A stretch of 64,000 bases of DNA from UBA3700 sp002372775 (GCA_946615965.1 CAMOIC010000001.1:69758-133757); one strand, 5' to 3'; counted from the stretch's first letter, positions 50,214 through 59,240 are shown. Notes: a model not told the origin generated them from the sequence alone. Program-made: numbers and translations.

Positions 50214-50242
50214 ATTTTAATTATTCTTTTATAAAAAGTCAA
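50214..50242 (-). promoter_or_regulatory. Promoter of the thrS T-box transcript
   Basis: TTGACT (complement of 50237-50242), 17-base spacer, TAAAAT (complement of 50214-50219), about ten bases before stem I of the T-box. Confidence 0.72.
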
Positions 50243-50257
50243 TCAAATCTTCATTAA

Positions 50258-51733
50258 CTACACTTGTGTCTCAAATATTGTTATATAAATTTCACTGCAC
50301 GCATTGCCGTAAGTAACAGAATCCGTACCTGTATATCTAACTACTGCTGTCAAATCGCCTAAAAGCACTGCCCATGTGTAAGTTTTTGTTCCATCTTCGT
50401 TTTGAACAATCTTTTCAAACTTTGTGGCTTTCTTTCCATCTTGTTTTACAAGATCCCAAGCATCAGCCTCTTCACACACAAGCAAGAAAGCTAATCTTGC
50501 ATCTGCTGTTGTTTGATGATCAATTATTTCACACTCTGGAATTGAAGCATAAGATTGAACTCCACGACGGAATTTAATATATTTTTCATCTCTATACTTA
50601 AATTGCATATTTAGAGAAACTGGATTAATAAGAGTTGTTACATAGTCATTATATTCATTAGCTTCGTATATTTGAACATTAGATCCAAATCCATATAGAT
50701 CCTTATACCAGCCATATATTTTCATTAATGAATCATGTTCTGCGGTTGGATCATATACTTTATCTACTATTAATTCTTTTTGAGATTTGTATGAATTACC
50801 GCCAGTAACAGTTGGCGAACTAGCTTTAGATATATCATACATATTTCCATAGATATCTGATTTTCTATTTAAATCTACGTTTAAGCTATTAATAGAAAAC
50901 TCGAAATTAGTAATTAAATACTTTGCTAAAGATTTAAATACTTGTCTATCTAAAAGTGAAATCCAAGATTTTAATAAGTATTTAACACTTGAATGCGAAC
51001 CTGTCATCTTATCAAATATAATAAACTCATTTTGCTCTTCAACACCGGATACTCCACTGTCTTCTACGACACCAGATTGACCTTCAATAATCTCGTTGGT
51101 ATTAATTGTATATTCGGAATTATATTGTTCTGACAAGTTTAAATCCTTGTTAAAAACTGAATATATCGAATAAGCATAACCGATACCATTTTTATCTAGA
51201 TAAATCGTATTATTGAACACATCGCTATTCATAAATGAATAGATAGCTACGCTTGCTAAATCATACTTCTTTACATCATCTAAAGCATAATCTTTATTTA
51301 GATATTTTACAGCAATGATTGTAGATTCTACTCCAAGGCCCTTAATATAAACACTTGAATCCAGTACAACATAATGTGTTAATTCATCGTTACTTAATGT
51401 ACCATTTTCAAGCACATTATCTACGATTGATGTATAAACTGTTTCTGTTGAAACTGGATCATAATGCACTTCTATATCTACTTCTTTTTCGCGAACATGA
51501 ACAGGATCGTCTTTATGAAGAGCAAATGCTATTGTTGAAACACCAAAAACGAATAAAATAATAAGTGCTGAAATACCAGCAAAAATCATAGATTTTTTAG
51601 CTGATTTCTTATTGACATCTTTTTTAATTGCTTTAAAATCTATCTCTGCCTTACAGCGTGGACAAGTAGTAGATGCTGCTTTTTTATCAACATCAATAAT
51701 AATCTTTCCGCACTTTGGACACTTGATATTCAT
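50258..51733 (-). CDS. Zinc-ribbon, single-span membrane protein with large outer domain, unknown function
   Basis: 491 residues, no family recognised. Residues 5-28 form a zinc ribbon (CPKCG, then CPRC), 48-72 a membrane segment (MIFAGISALIILFVFGVSTIAFAL), and the remaining 420 residues are predicted outside the membrane with no repeat or catalytic motif I can name. A cytoplasmic zinc ribbon joined to an exposed domain recalls zinc_ribbon_2/DUF-type sensor or stress proteins of Firmicutes. Stands alone between the T-box transcript and a terminator; GGAG before the ATG. Confidence 0.75.
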   Translation of the reverse strand: MNIKCPKCGKIIIDVDKKAASTTCPRCKAEIDFKAIKKDVNKKSAKKSMIFAGISALIILFVFGVSTIAFALHKDDPVHVREKEVDIEVHYDPVSTETVYTSIVDNVLENGTLSNDELTHYVVLDSSVYIKGLGVESTIIAVKYLNKDYALDDVKKYDLASVAIYSFMNSDVFNNTIYLDKNGIGYAYSIYSVFNKDLNLSEQYNSEYTINTNEIIEGQSGVVEDSGVSGVEEQNEFIIFDKMTGSHSSVKYLLKSWISLLDRQVFKSLAKYLITNFEFSINSLNVDLNRKSDIYGNMYDISKASSPTVTGGNSYKSQKELIVDKVYDPTAEHDSLMKIYGWYKDLYGFGSNVQIYEANEYNDYVTTLINPVSLNMQFKYRDEKYIKFRRGVQSYASIPECEIIDHQTTADARLAFLLVCEEADAWDLVKQDGKKATKFEKIVQNEDGTKTYTWAVLLGDLTAVVRYTGTDSVTYGNACSEIYITIFETQV

Positions 51734-51778
51734 TTAATTCTCCACTTATTTAATTTTACTTATTTATATATAAAAAAA

Positions 51779-51808
51779 CAACCCCATAGGTCTTCACTTT
51801 AGGGGTTG
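51779..51808 (-). terminator. Terminator after the cytidylate-kinase-like gene
   Basis: CAACCCC/GGGGTTG stem with further TA/TA pairing, followed on the minus strand by TTTTTTTAT. A weak promoter (TTGTTT-17-TAAAAT) for the next gene may start inside the T-tract. Confidence 0.85.
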
Positions 51809-51833
51809 AATGTAAATACTAAATAAAATATCA

Positions 51834-52421
51834 CTAATTAAACATATGTCTTGCGCAATCTGCAATTATTCTTGCACATTCTTCAACACTAAGAGCAGTA
51901 GATAAACATAGGTCATAATTTGCTGAGAATCCCCACTCTTCTTCTGTGTAATAGTTATAATAATTAGCACGACGTTTATCCATTTGGCGAAGCACTTTTT
52001 TCACCTTTTCTTGAGGAACTCCATAGTATTTAACAGCACGTTTTTCTCTTAATTCTTGAGGAGCAGATATAAATACATTTAATACGTTTTTATGGTCTCT
52101 TAAAATGTAATTTGAACATCTACCAACAACCACACAACTTTCTTCATTAGCTAGTTTTTCTATAGTTCTAAATTGCGCATTTGCTACAGATTGAGAAGGA
52201 GTTGAAACAACAAATGGATCTGCACCACCCATATATGAGAATATGCCATCTCTTTTTTCATCATTATCTTTTATGAAACTCTCACAAAAGCCAAAGTCTT
52301 GTGCAACCTTAGATAACAATTCATTATCATAGAACTTAATACCTAACTCCTCTGCAACAAGTTTCCCAACATACCTGCCGCCTGAGCCATATTGTCTACC
52401 AATTGTAATAACATAATTCAT
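51834..52421 (-). CDS. Cytidylate kinase-like family protein
   Basis: 195 residues. ITIGRQYGSGGRYVGKLVAEELG (P-loop-like, residues 5-27) is the signature of the cytidylate-kinase-like family, which differs from true Cmk by the GSGGR loop; a FYDNELL block and the LID-like ANYYNYYTEEEWG region follow. Members are common in gut Firmicutes; substrate is not established. Upstream lies an AT-rich inverted repeat overlapping the stop of the lipoprotein gene. Confidence 0.82.
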   Translation of the reverse strand: MNYVITIGRQYGSGGRYVGKLVAEELGIKFYDNELLSKVAQDFGFCESFIKDNDEKRDGIFSYMGGADPFVVSTPSQSVANAQFRTIEKLANEESCVVVGRCSNYILRDHKNVLNVFISAPQELREKRAVKYYGVPQEKVKKVLRQMDKRRANYYNYYTEEEWGFSANYDLCLSTALSVEECARIIADCARHMFN

Positions 52422-52445
52422 AAAAGTTTCCCCCTTCTATTTCTT

Positions 52446-52468
52446 AGATTATTATCTTAAGATAATCT
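52446..52468. repeat. AT-rich inverted repeat overlapping the lipoprotein gene stop
   Basis: AGATTAT and ATAATCT arms around TATCTTAAG. No T-run on the minus strand, so termination is doubtful; it may be part of the promoter zone of the kinase-like gene. Confidence 0.4.
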
Positions 52469-53387
52469 ATGCTTTATTTTTCTCTTCCTCAGTCTTATTG
52501 TCTTTATCTAACAATTTTGCTTGTCCTTGTTTTTTATCTACTTTCTTTGGTGCTTTTTCAAAGAATTTTAATCCTTTCTTTTTCTTAACAAAGTATATAA
52601 TTACTACAGCAATTACACCACCAACTAAAGCGAATGGGAATACGTAAATTATAACAAATAGTAGTCCCTTTAAGAATCTACCAAATGCTTCCCAAGAACC
52701 GCTTACTGCACCTGTAAATTCACTAGCAAATGTTGGATCTTCTTCATAATAATTTTGGTTAAAATATACTCTTATTGTGCTATATTCTATTTGTTGATCT
52801 ATATTGTTCTTTCTATATTCATATTTTGCAATTTCAGTTTCTACTTCAGATAATGCTTTAGTAATTGATAATAATTCTTCCGTGTCTGTTGCAGTAGAAA
52901 TCATATTATTATATGAAGTTCTTAAAGCATACAATGAATCTAATTTCGCTTGAATATCATGGTAATTAAGTGTTACATCCTCTGATGTAACTTCAATATT
53001 ACCTACACTTCCTTGTTGCTTTATTTCCTCTAAAAATGTTTGTAAACGAGAAGATTTAACACGATAAACAATATTTCCGCTTGTTTTATCTATACTTTGG
53101 CTATCTATCCATTCATCCTCTTGCAATTTTGAATTAATAGCAGTGATTGTTTTTTGAACATCATCTGTATAAACACTAACATAAGCTTTATAAATAATCT
53201 TTCTATTGCTTATTGCTGAACTTTGATAAACATCCGTAGATACAGAAGTATTATTTGAACCAGAAGTAGGATTATAAGCATCTCCTGAGGAATTGCCAGC
53301 GTCACATCCTGTATAAACTAGCATAATAGCAATTAGTGAAACTAATACTAAAGCAATTAATAGTACACTTCTTTTAGTCTTATCCAT
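52467..53387 (-). CDS. DUF4349-type lipoprotein
   Basis: 306 residues. Signal peptide with lipobox VYTGC (Cys near residue 28), a Ser/Asn/Gly-rich linker, then the DUF4349 region: ISNRKIIYKAYVSVYTDD, an alpha-beta segment, and a coiled coil (LNYHDIQAKLDSLYALRTSY to about residue 200). A single membrane helix lies near 240-265, followed by a Lys-rich cytoplasmic tail. Function unknown; DUF4349 proteins are cell-surface proteins often near regulatory genes. Confidence 0.82.
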   Translation of the reverse strand: MDKTKRSVLLIALVLVSLIAIMLVYTGCDAGNSSGDAYNPTSGSNNTSVSTDVYQSSAISNRKIIYKAYVSVYTDDVQKTITAINSKLQEDEWIDSQSIDKTSGNIVYRVKSSRLQTFLEEIKQQGSVGNIEVTSEDVTLNYHDIQAKLDSLYALRTSYNNMISTATDTEELLSITKALSEVETEIAKYEYRKNNIDQQIEYSTIRVYFNQNYYEEDPTFASEFTGAVSGSWEAFGRFLKGLLFVIIYVFPFALVGGVIAVVIIYFVKKKKGLKFFEKAPKKVDKKQGQAKLLDKDNKTEEEKNKA

Positions 53388-53422
53388 AATTAATTCTCCT
53401 TATCAACAACCCTTACAATTTA

Positions 53423-53451
53423 ATGATAATTTACTTATCTTAAAATTACAA
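53423..53451 (-). promoter_or_regulatory. Probable promoter of the DUF4349 gene
   Basis: TTGTAA (complement of 53446-53451), 17-base spacer, TATCAT (complement of 53423-53428). The -35 is poor. Confidence 0.45.
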
Positions 53452-53462
53452 TAAAGAAAAAA

Positions 53463-53484
53463 GAAGGAACCTTGCGATTCCTTC
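53463..53484 (-). terminator. Terminator of the MarR-ABC exporter operon
   Basis: GAAGGAA/TTCCTTC stem with an eight-base loop, followed on the minus strand by TTTTTTCTTT. Confidence 0.85.
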
Positions 53485-53506
53485 AATACTTTGCAATTAA
53501 TTATTA

Positions 53507-55462
53507 TTAATCTAATTCAAAAGCGCCTGTATATAATTGATAGTATTTACCCTTCTTTGCGATTAATTCACTATGGCTACCTTGTTCAATTATTCTACCT
53601 TGATCTAGAACGATAATTACATCAGCATTTTGGACTGTAGACAATCTATGAGCAATTACAAATACTGTTCTACCTTCCATTAAAGCATCTGTACCTTTTT
53701 GAACTAAAGCTTCTGTTCTTGTATCAATAGAAGATGTAGCTTCGTCCATAATCATTACTGGAGCCTTAGATATAGCAGCTCTTGCGATAGATATTAATTG
53801 TCTTTGGCCTTGAGATAGATTTGTACCATCTGCTGTAAGCATTGTGTCATATCCTTCAGGAAGACGAGTAATAAAATCATGAGCATTTGCAATCTTTGCT
53901 GCTTCAATTATTTCTTCGTCAGTAGCATCAAGCTTACCAAATCTAATATTCTCTCTTACTGTGCCTGTAAATAAGTTTGTATCTTGCAATACAATACCTA
54001 ATGATCTTCTTAAATCAGCCTTTTTTATCTTATTGATGTTGATATTATCATATCTAATCTTGCCATCAGCAATATCATAGAAACGGTTAATTAAGTTTGT
54101 AATTGTTGTCTTACCAGCACCAGTTGCACCTACAAAGGCAATCTTTTGACCTGGTTTTGCATCTATTGTTACATCATGAAGAACAATCTTATCTGGATTA
54201 TAACCAAAATCCACATCAAATAATTGAATTAAACCTTCAAGCTTTGTATATGTGATTGAACCATCAGCTTTATGAGGATGCTTCCAAGCCCACTTGCCTG
54301 TTCTTGTTTCTGATTCTGTAATATTGCCATTTTCGTCGATATTAGCATTAACTAATGTAACATATCCTTCATCAGCTTCCTCTTTTTCATCCATTAATTC
54401 AAATATTCTAGCAGCACCAGCCATACCCATAACTACAGAGTTTACTTGGTTGGCTGCATTCGCAATATTATGAGTAAATCCACGGCCAATTGTTAAGAAT
54501 GCAATAACAGTACCAACAGTTAATTCATCAATACCCTTTAGTGATACATTTGGTACATTAGCAATTACTAGAATAGAACCGACAAGAGCTAATAACACAT
54601 AAATGATATTTCCTAAATTACCCATTGCTGGCATTAAGATATTTGCATAAGTATGAGCATTCTTCATATCTTGATAAAGTGCTTTATTTACACTATCAAA
54701 AGCCTTTAGAGCTTCTTCTTCGTGGTTGAACACTTTAACTACTTTTTGTCCATTCATCATTTCTTCAATAAAACCTTCTGTTTTACCAACAGAAATTTGT
54801 TGCTTTACGAAATACTTTGCAGATCTACCACCAATGCTCTTTGTAATAATAGACATAAATACAACGCCAAGACCAATTACAAATGTTAACCATAAACTAT
54901 ATGTAAACATAATAACGATTAGTGCTGAAACTGTAGCTACAGTATTAATTAATTGTGGCATTGATTGAGATAGAAGTTGTCTTATAGCATCAACGTCGTT
55001 TGTGTAGTAACTCATTATGTCGCCATATTTATGAGTATCGAAATACTTAATAGGTAGAGATTCCATATGATTAAACATATCTTCTCTTAAATGATGCAAA
55101 TAGCCTTGAGTTACATATGCCATGATTTGTGTATAAACTGTAGAAGCGATTAAGCCAATAGAATATACAATAATCATCATTGTCATGTATTTCATAAGTG
55201 TTGGCATCATAGTTTCTAAAGCTTCGCTAGCAGCCATACCACCTTCCATATTTTTCATAGCTGGTGTTATACAATCATCTACTATAAATCTAATAAAGAT
55301 TGAGTTTGAGAAACCACCTACGGCGCTAAGTAAGATAGAAATACCTACTACTATCAATTCCCACTTGTAGTACTTGCCTACAGACTTTAGCAATCTAAAT
55401 AGAGTTGCTCCCATATTGACTTTCTTTGTTGGATCAGTCATTTTACCTCTTGGTTGTGGCAT
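53507..55462 (-). CDS. Heterodimeric multidrug ABC exporter, half with the catalytic site
   Basis: 651 residues, six membrane helices (about 30-330) followed by an ATPase domain. Walker A GATGAGKTT, signature LSQGQRQ and Walker B VMIMDEATSSID with catalytic Glu all consensus. An insertion of roughly 45 residues (VTLVNANIDENGNITESE and on) separates the membrane domain from the ATPase; this is typical of one half of BmrCD/LmrCD-type pairs. Starts inside the stop of the partner gene (TAATG), so the two halves are made together. Confidence 0.9.
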   Translation of the reverse strand: MPQPRGKMTDPTKKVNMGATLFRLLKSVGKYYKWELIVVGISILLSAVGGFSNSIFIRFIVDDCITPAMKNMEGGMAASEALETMMPTLMKYMTMMIIVYSIGLIASTVYTQIMAYVTQGYLHHLREDMFNHMESLPIKYFDTHKYGDIMSYYTNDVDAIRQLLSQSMPQLINTVATVSALIVIMFTYSLWLTFVIGLGVVFMSIITKSIGGRSAKYFVKQQISVGKTEGFIEEMMNGQKVVKVFNHEEEALKAFDSVNKALYQDMKNAHTYANILMPAMGNLGNIIYVLLALVGSILVIANVPNVSLKGIDELTVGTVIAFLTIGRGFTHNIANAANQVNSVVMGMAGAARIFELMDEKEEADEGYVTLVNANIDENGNITESETRTGKWAWKHPHKADGSITYTKLEGLIQLFDVDFGYNPDKIVLHDVTIDAKPGQKIAFVGATGAGKTTITNLINRFYDIADGKIRYDNININKIKKADLRRSLGIVLQDTNLFTGTVRENIRFGKLDATDEEIIEAAKIANAHDFITRLPEGYDTMLTADGTNLSQGQRQLISIARAAISKAPVMIMDEATSSIDTRTEALVQKGTDALMEGRTVFVIAHRLSTVQNADVIIVLDQGRIIEQGSHSELIAKKGKYYQLYTGAFELD

Positions 55463-57273
55463 TATTGAGCACCTCCTTTCTTAGATTTTTCTTCTACTTT
55501 GTTTTGTGAATAATATACTTCTTGATAGATAGCATTATTCTTTAATAAGTCATCATGTTTACCAACAGCATCAATCTTACCGTTTTCCATGATGATTATC
55601 TTGTCTGCTTCTTGAACAGAAGCAATACGTTGAGCAATTATGATTTTTGTCATATTTGGAACTTCTTTCTTAAATGCTTCACGGATTAATGCATCTGTTT
55701 TTGTATCTACGGCTGATGTTGAGTCATCTAAGATTAAAATCTTAGGGCTCTTCAAAAGCGCACGTGCAATACACAATCTTTGCTTTTGACCACCTGATAC
55801 GTTTGTACCGCCTTGTTCAATCATATGATCATATCCATCTGGGAATGACATAATAAAATCATGAGCTTGAGCAAGTTTTGCTGCATGTTCTATTTGTTCA
55901 TCTGTAGCTTCCTTATTACCCCATCTTAGGTTATCTTTTATTGTTCCACTAAATAAGACATTCTTTTGTAGAACAACAGCTACTTGATCTCTTAGTGTTA
56001 CTAAATCGTAATCCTTAACATTTACACCACCAACAAGAACTTCGCCCTCTGAAACATCATACAATCTTGATATTAATTGAATTAATGATGATTTGGAAGA
56101 ACCTGTACCACCTATGATACCAACTGTCTCACCACTCTTAATTTCAAGGTTGATGTTAGATAATGCATCTTTTTCTGCATCTTTGCTGTATTTAAATGAA
56201 ACATTATTGAACTTAATAGAACCATCCTTAACTTCCATAACTGGATTTTCTGGATTAACTATTGAAGGTTTTTCAACAAGTACTTCTGAAATTCTCTTTG
56301 CTGATGCTCTTGCCATAACAACCATAACAAGGATTAAAGCTACCATCATCATTGACATTAACATTTGGAATCCATAGTTAATAAAGCTTTGTAATTGACC
56401 TACTGAGAATTCACCTGGTTCAAATACACCATTTACTGCTGTACCTGTTTTAACAATAATAATTGATGCAAAAACAGAGATTAAGATAATAGCAACATAA
56501 ATTGCAATTTGCATTGATGGCATAGCTAAAGCTATGATTCTCTCAGCTTTAACGAAATCGTTTCTAATATCCTTTGAAGCTTTATGGAACTTCTTCTTTT
56601 CGAAATCTTCCCTAACATATGCTTTAACAACTCTCATACCCTTAATGTTTTCTTCAACAGTTTCATTTAAAGCATCGTATTTTTTAAACACTTTATCAAA
56701 GATAGGATATGTTAAATAAATACCTGTTGTTAAAACGATTCCAAGGAATGGAACAACGCCAAGGAATATTAAAGCTAATTTCATGTTCATAATAGCAGCC
56801 ATTACAAATGAGAATACAAGCATGAATGGAGCACGAATTGCTACTCTTATAATCATCATATAAGCCATTTGAACATTTGTTATATCTGTTGTTAATCTTG
56901 TTACTAAAGAAGAAGATGAGAACTTATCAACGTTAGCAAATGAGAATTTTTGAATATTAACAAATACATCACGTCTTAAGTTCGCTGCAAAACCTGCAGA
57001 TCCTCTTGAACAATAAATACCAGATAAAATACCACATGCAAATGAGCAAAGTGCAATAACAATTAATATTGCACCATAAACAAGGACATCATTAAGAATG
57101 CCGTCGTTCATTGCATTAATTAAATAAGACATCTCATAAGGGATAATACATTCAAGCACAACCTCAAGCATTACAAATGCAGGTGCAAGAATACTATCTA
57201 GTTTATATTCCCTTATAGACTTAGAAAGTGTCTTTATAACACTTGGTTTTTTATTAGTAGAACTTCTCACCAT
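55462..57273 (-). CDS. Heterodimeric multidrug ABC exporter, half with the degenerate site
   Basis: 603 residues, six membrane helices (about 20-320) and an ATPase domain. Walker A GGTGSSKSS has Ser in place of the usual second Gly, signature VSGGQ is normal, and Walker B ends LILDDSTSAVD: Asp replaces the catalytic Glu. This is the hallmark of the non-hydrolysing site in heterodimeric exporters (BmrC-, TM287-like). Encoded between the MarR regulator and its partner half, ten bases after the regulator. Confidence 0.9.
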   Translation of the reverse strand: MVRSSTNKKPSVIKTLSKSIREYKLDSILAPAFVMLEVVLECIIPYEMSYLINAMNDGILNDVLVYGAILIVIALCSFACGILSGIYCSRGSAGFAANLRRDVFVNIQKFSFANVDKFSSSSLVTRLTTDITNVQMAYMMIIRVAIRAPFMLVFSFVMAAIMNMKLALIFLGVVPFLGIVLTTGIYLTYPIFDKVFKKYDALNETVEENIKGMRVVKAYVREDFEKKKFHKASKDIRNDFVKAERIIALAMPSMQIAIYVAIILISVFASIIIVKTGTAVNGVFEPGEFSVGQLQSFINYGFQMLMSMMMVALILVMVVMARASAKRISEVLVEKPSIVNPENPVMEVKDGSIKFNNVSFKYSKDAEKDALSNINLEIKSGETVGIIGGTGSSKSSLIQLISRLYDVSEGEVLVGGVNVKDYDLVTLRDQVAVVLQKNVLFSGTIKDNLRWGNKEATDEQIEHAAKLAQAHDFIMSFPDGYDHMIEQGGTNVSGGQKQRLCIARALLKSPKILILDDSTSAVDTKTDALIREAFKKEVPNMTKIIIAQRIASVQEADKIIIMENGKIDAVGKHDDLLKNNAIYQEVYYSQNKVEEKSKKGGAQ

Positions 57274-57284
57274 TTAATATCTAT

Positions 57285-57767
57285 TTACTCCTGAGTCAAA
57301 TTATCCTTAATTTTTAATAATGTTTTATAGAAAGCACAAAGTTCTTCATCAGAGATTCCATTTGTAATCTTCTTTTCCATGGCTTTAATGCCTTCCATTG
57401 CTCTTGCATGTTCATCAAGAGCTTTTTCTGTTAAAACTAATTTCTTTAATCTTGCATCTGTTGGAACTGACTTCTTAACAATTAAGCCATTCTTTTCCAT
57501 TAGTTTTAATATTTCAGTTGCAGTTGATCTTCTTAAAGAGAATTCTTTTTCTATATCTTTTTGATATACATCTCCATTAATTGAATTATCATAAATATAA
57601 TTTATAAACATTCCATGAATCATTGTAGCTTGACGATTCTTCTTTGAAGAACAATCCTCGCCTATCTCAATTCCTCTTGCTTTAGCATCAGCATGAGCTA
57701 ATCTCTTAACAAGATTCATTACAACCTTCATTTCTCTTCCAATTTGAATATTATCCATATAAACCAC
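57285..57767 (-). CDS. MarR-family transcriptional regulator
   Basis: 160 residues, predicted winged helix-turn-helix with the recognition region DIEKEFSLRRSTATEILKLMEKNGLI (here in part, SLRRSTATEIL, about 84-94) and the wing VPTDARLKKLVLTEKA. It is the first gene of the exporter operon. Two inverted repeats sit on its own promoter, so autorepression relieved by drugs is likely. The upstream neighbour mscS-type gene is divergent and shares the region. Confidence 0.92.
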   Translation of the reverse strand: MVYMDNIQIGREMKVVMNLVKRLAHADAKARGIEIGEDCSSKKNRQATMIHGMFINYIYDNSINGDVYQKDIEKEFSLRRSTATEILKLMEKNGLIVKKSVPTDARLKKLVLTEKALDEHARAMEGIKAMEKKITNGISDEELCAFYKTLLKIKDNLTQE

Positions 57768-57775
57768 CCTAATAT

Positions 57776-57791
57776 TGTTAGTTTTCTAACA
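57776..57791. promoter_or_regulatory. Probable MarR operator 1
   Basis: TGTTAGTTTTCTAACA: perfect 6-base arms, four-base spacer, starting at the last base of the -10 box and covering the transcription start of the regulator gene. Confidence 0.6.
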
Positions 57792-57820
57792 TTATATTGA
57801 TTTTTCCAATTGTTTGTCAA
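57791..57820 (-). promoter_or_regulatory. Promoter of the MarR-ABC exporter operon
   Basis: Both boxes are consensus: TTGACA (complement of 57815-57820), 18-base spacer, TATAAT (complement of 57791-57796). Operator-like repeats cover the -35 and the -10/+1 region. Confidence 0.85.
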
Positions 57821-57825
57821 CAAAC
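57812..57825. promoter_or_regulatory. Probable MarR operator 2
   Basis: GTTTGT-CA-ACAAAC, perfect 6-base arms, lying over the -35 of the regulator promoter and ending four bases before the -35 of the divergent mscS promoter. Confidence 0.5.
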
Positions 57826-57828
57826 TAA

Positions 57829-57857
57829 TTGATTAATTTGTGTAAAAACAATATAAT
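57829..57857 (+). promoter_or_regulatory. Promoter of the mscS-type gene
   Basis: TTGATT (57829-57834), 17-base spacer, TATAAT (57852-57857); AAGGAG lies shortly before the ATG at 57888. Confidence 0.75.
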
Positions 57858-57887
57858 ATTTCTCGGAAATATCTAAGGAGAACAGGT

Positions 57888-58745
57888 ATGGATATCGATT
57901 TTCAAGAGATTTTAAATACTGTAGGAAATTGGCTGACAACAGAAGGCCTAAAAGTTGTATTTGCACTGATTTTTGTATTCATTTTATGCAAAATAACAAA
58001 TGTTTTATTTAGACATTGGAATAAAAGATTAGAAAAAAGAAATTTTGATAAAACACTACGTTCTGTACTATTACCAGTATTTAGAATTGTAGTAAAAGTA
58101 GCAATATGGGCTGGCGCTATTGGTTATTTAGGTGTTGAAACATCTTCAATCTCTGCTGCTATTGCAGCTGTAGGCGCTACAATTGGTTTAGCATTACAAG
58201 GATCTTTATCCAATTTTGCAGGAGGCATACTTGTAATAACACTAAGACCATATAAACTTGATGACTTTATTGAAGTTGATGGAATATGCGGAACTGTATC
58301 AGAAATTACACTATTCTATACATATGTAACAACTCCAGATAATAAAGTTGCTGTTATTCCAAATTCAAAGACATCCAATACATTACTAATAAACTACACA
58401 AAGAATAAGCAAAGAAGAAATGATATTCTTTTCTCTATTTCTTATGATGAAGATTTTGAAAGAGCTAAAGATGTAATCATGAAAGTTATGGAAAAGAATC
58501 CATACATCTTAAAGAAACCTGCTCCATTTGTTAACATTAAAGAGCATGGCGATTCAGCAATTATTATTCTTGCTAGATATTGGGCAAATAATGAACATTT
58601 CTGGGATGCACACTGGATGATGATGGAAGATGTAAAACATGCATTTGAAAAGAATAACATCTCTATTCCATACCCACAACTTGATGTTCATTTTGATAAA
58701 GAGAAAGAAGAAATTAAAAAACCAGTTAAAAAGACAACAAAATAA
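57888..58745 (+). CDS. Small-conductance mechanosensitive channel, MscS family
   Basis: 285 residues. Three membrane segments (about 18-36, 62-82, 88-108), the Gly/Ala-rich pore helix AAIAAVGATIGLALQGSLSNFAGG, the beta domain (IEVDGICGTVSEITLFYTYVTTPDN) and the alpha-beta C-terminal domain. Close to E. coli MscS (286). With mscL it provides protection from osmotic downshock. It diverges from the MarR operon. Confidence 0.93.
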   Translation: MDIDFQEILNTVGNWLTTEGLKVVFALIFVFILCKITNVLFRHWNKRLEKRNFDKTLRSVLLPVFRIVVKVAIWAGAIGYLGVETSSISAAIAAVGATIGLALQGSLSNFAGGILVITLRPYKLDDFIEVDGICGTVSEITLFYTYVTTPDNKVAVIPNSKTSNTLLINYTKNKQRRNDILFSISYDEDFERAKDVIMKVMEKNPYILKKPAPFVNIKEHGDSAIIILARYWANNEHFWDAHWMMMEDVKHAFEKNNISIPYPQLDVHFDKEKEEIKKPVKKTTK

Positions 58746-58766
58746 TTAATTAGAATTAAATAGAAT

Positions 58767-58798
58767 AAGAGCGGTGATTGACTTTAATCATCGCTCTT
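58767..58798. terminator. Terminator after the mscS-type gene, probably bidirectional
   Basis: AAGAGCG-x-TGATT pairs with AATCA-x-CGCTCTT, followed on + by ACTTTTAT. It lies between two convergent genes and can serve the unknown 115-residue gene from the other side. Confidence 0.78.
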
Positions 58799-58831
58799 AC
58801 TTTTATAATCCCTTATCACTTTTTCACTTTA

Positions 58832-59179
58832 TTATTTTTCGAAAACTATAATTGCTTTCATTTTAGTAAATATTTCCCAATTAAAATACGATCTTGGAAT
58901 AACCATAGATTCTGTATCTACATTGCCTATTCTATTTACTATATCGAATCCAACATCACCAAATAAGAATGGCTTATGGAAATCAAAAGAAATAATCTTA
59001 CTAAAAGGAATAGAAACTATTAATTCTTTAGCGTTATCTTTTCCCATATTTCTTTCGATAACTAATTCTTTCTTATACTCTTTATTATCCTCTGTTGGAT
59101 AAATGTAGACGGAACAAATGTGGGTTTCCCCAGGATATCTTACTCTATCAAACCCTATTGGCTTTACGTTTCCTGCCAT
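58832..59179 (-). CDS. Protein of unknown function, 115 residues
   Basis: No family recognised. The sequence reads as mostly beta strands (CSVYIYPTEDN, KELVIERNMG, ELIVSIPFSKIISFDF, VPRSYFNW-type end), without signal peptide, membrane segment, cysteine pairs or repeats; it could be a small cytosolic beta-sandwich. AAAGGAGAGG precedes the ATG and a good promoter lies upstream, so it is very probably a real gene. Transcribed convergently with the mscS-type gene. Confidence 0.72.
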   Translation of the reverse strand: MAGNVKPIGFDRVRYPGETHICSVYIYPTEDNKEYKKELVIERNMGKDNAKELIVSIPFSKIISFDFHKPFLFGDVGFDIVNRIGNVDTESMVIPRSYFNWEIFTKMKAIIVFEK

Positions 59180-59211
59180 AATCCTCTCCTTTATCGTCCC
59201 CTACAATTAAT

Positions 59212-59240
59212 ATTATAAGTTTATAATTTATTGATTTCAA
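59212..59240 (-). promoter_or_regulatory. Promoter of the 115-residue gene
   Basis: TTGAAA (complement of 59235-59240), 17-base spacer, TATAAT (complement of 59212-59217). Confidence 0.75.
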
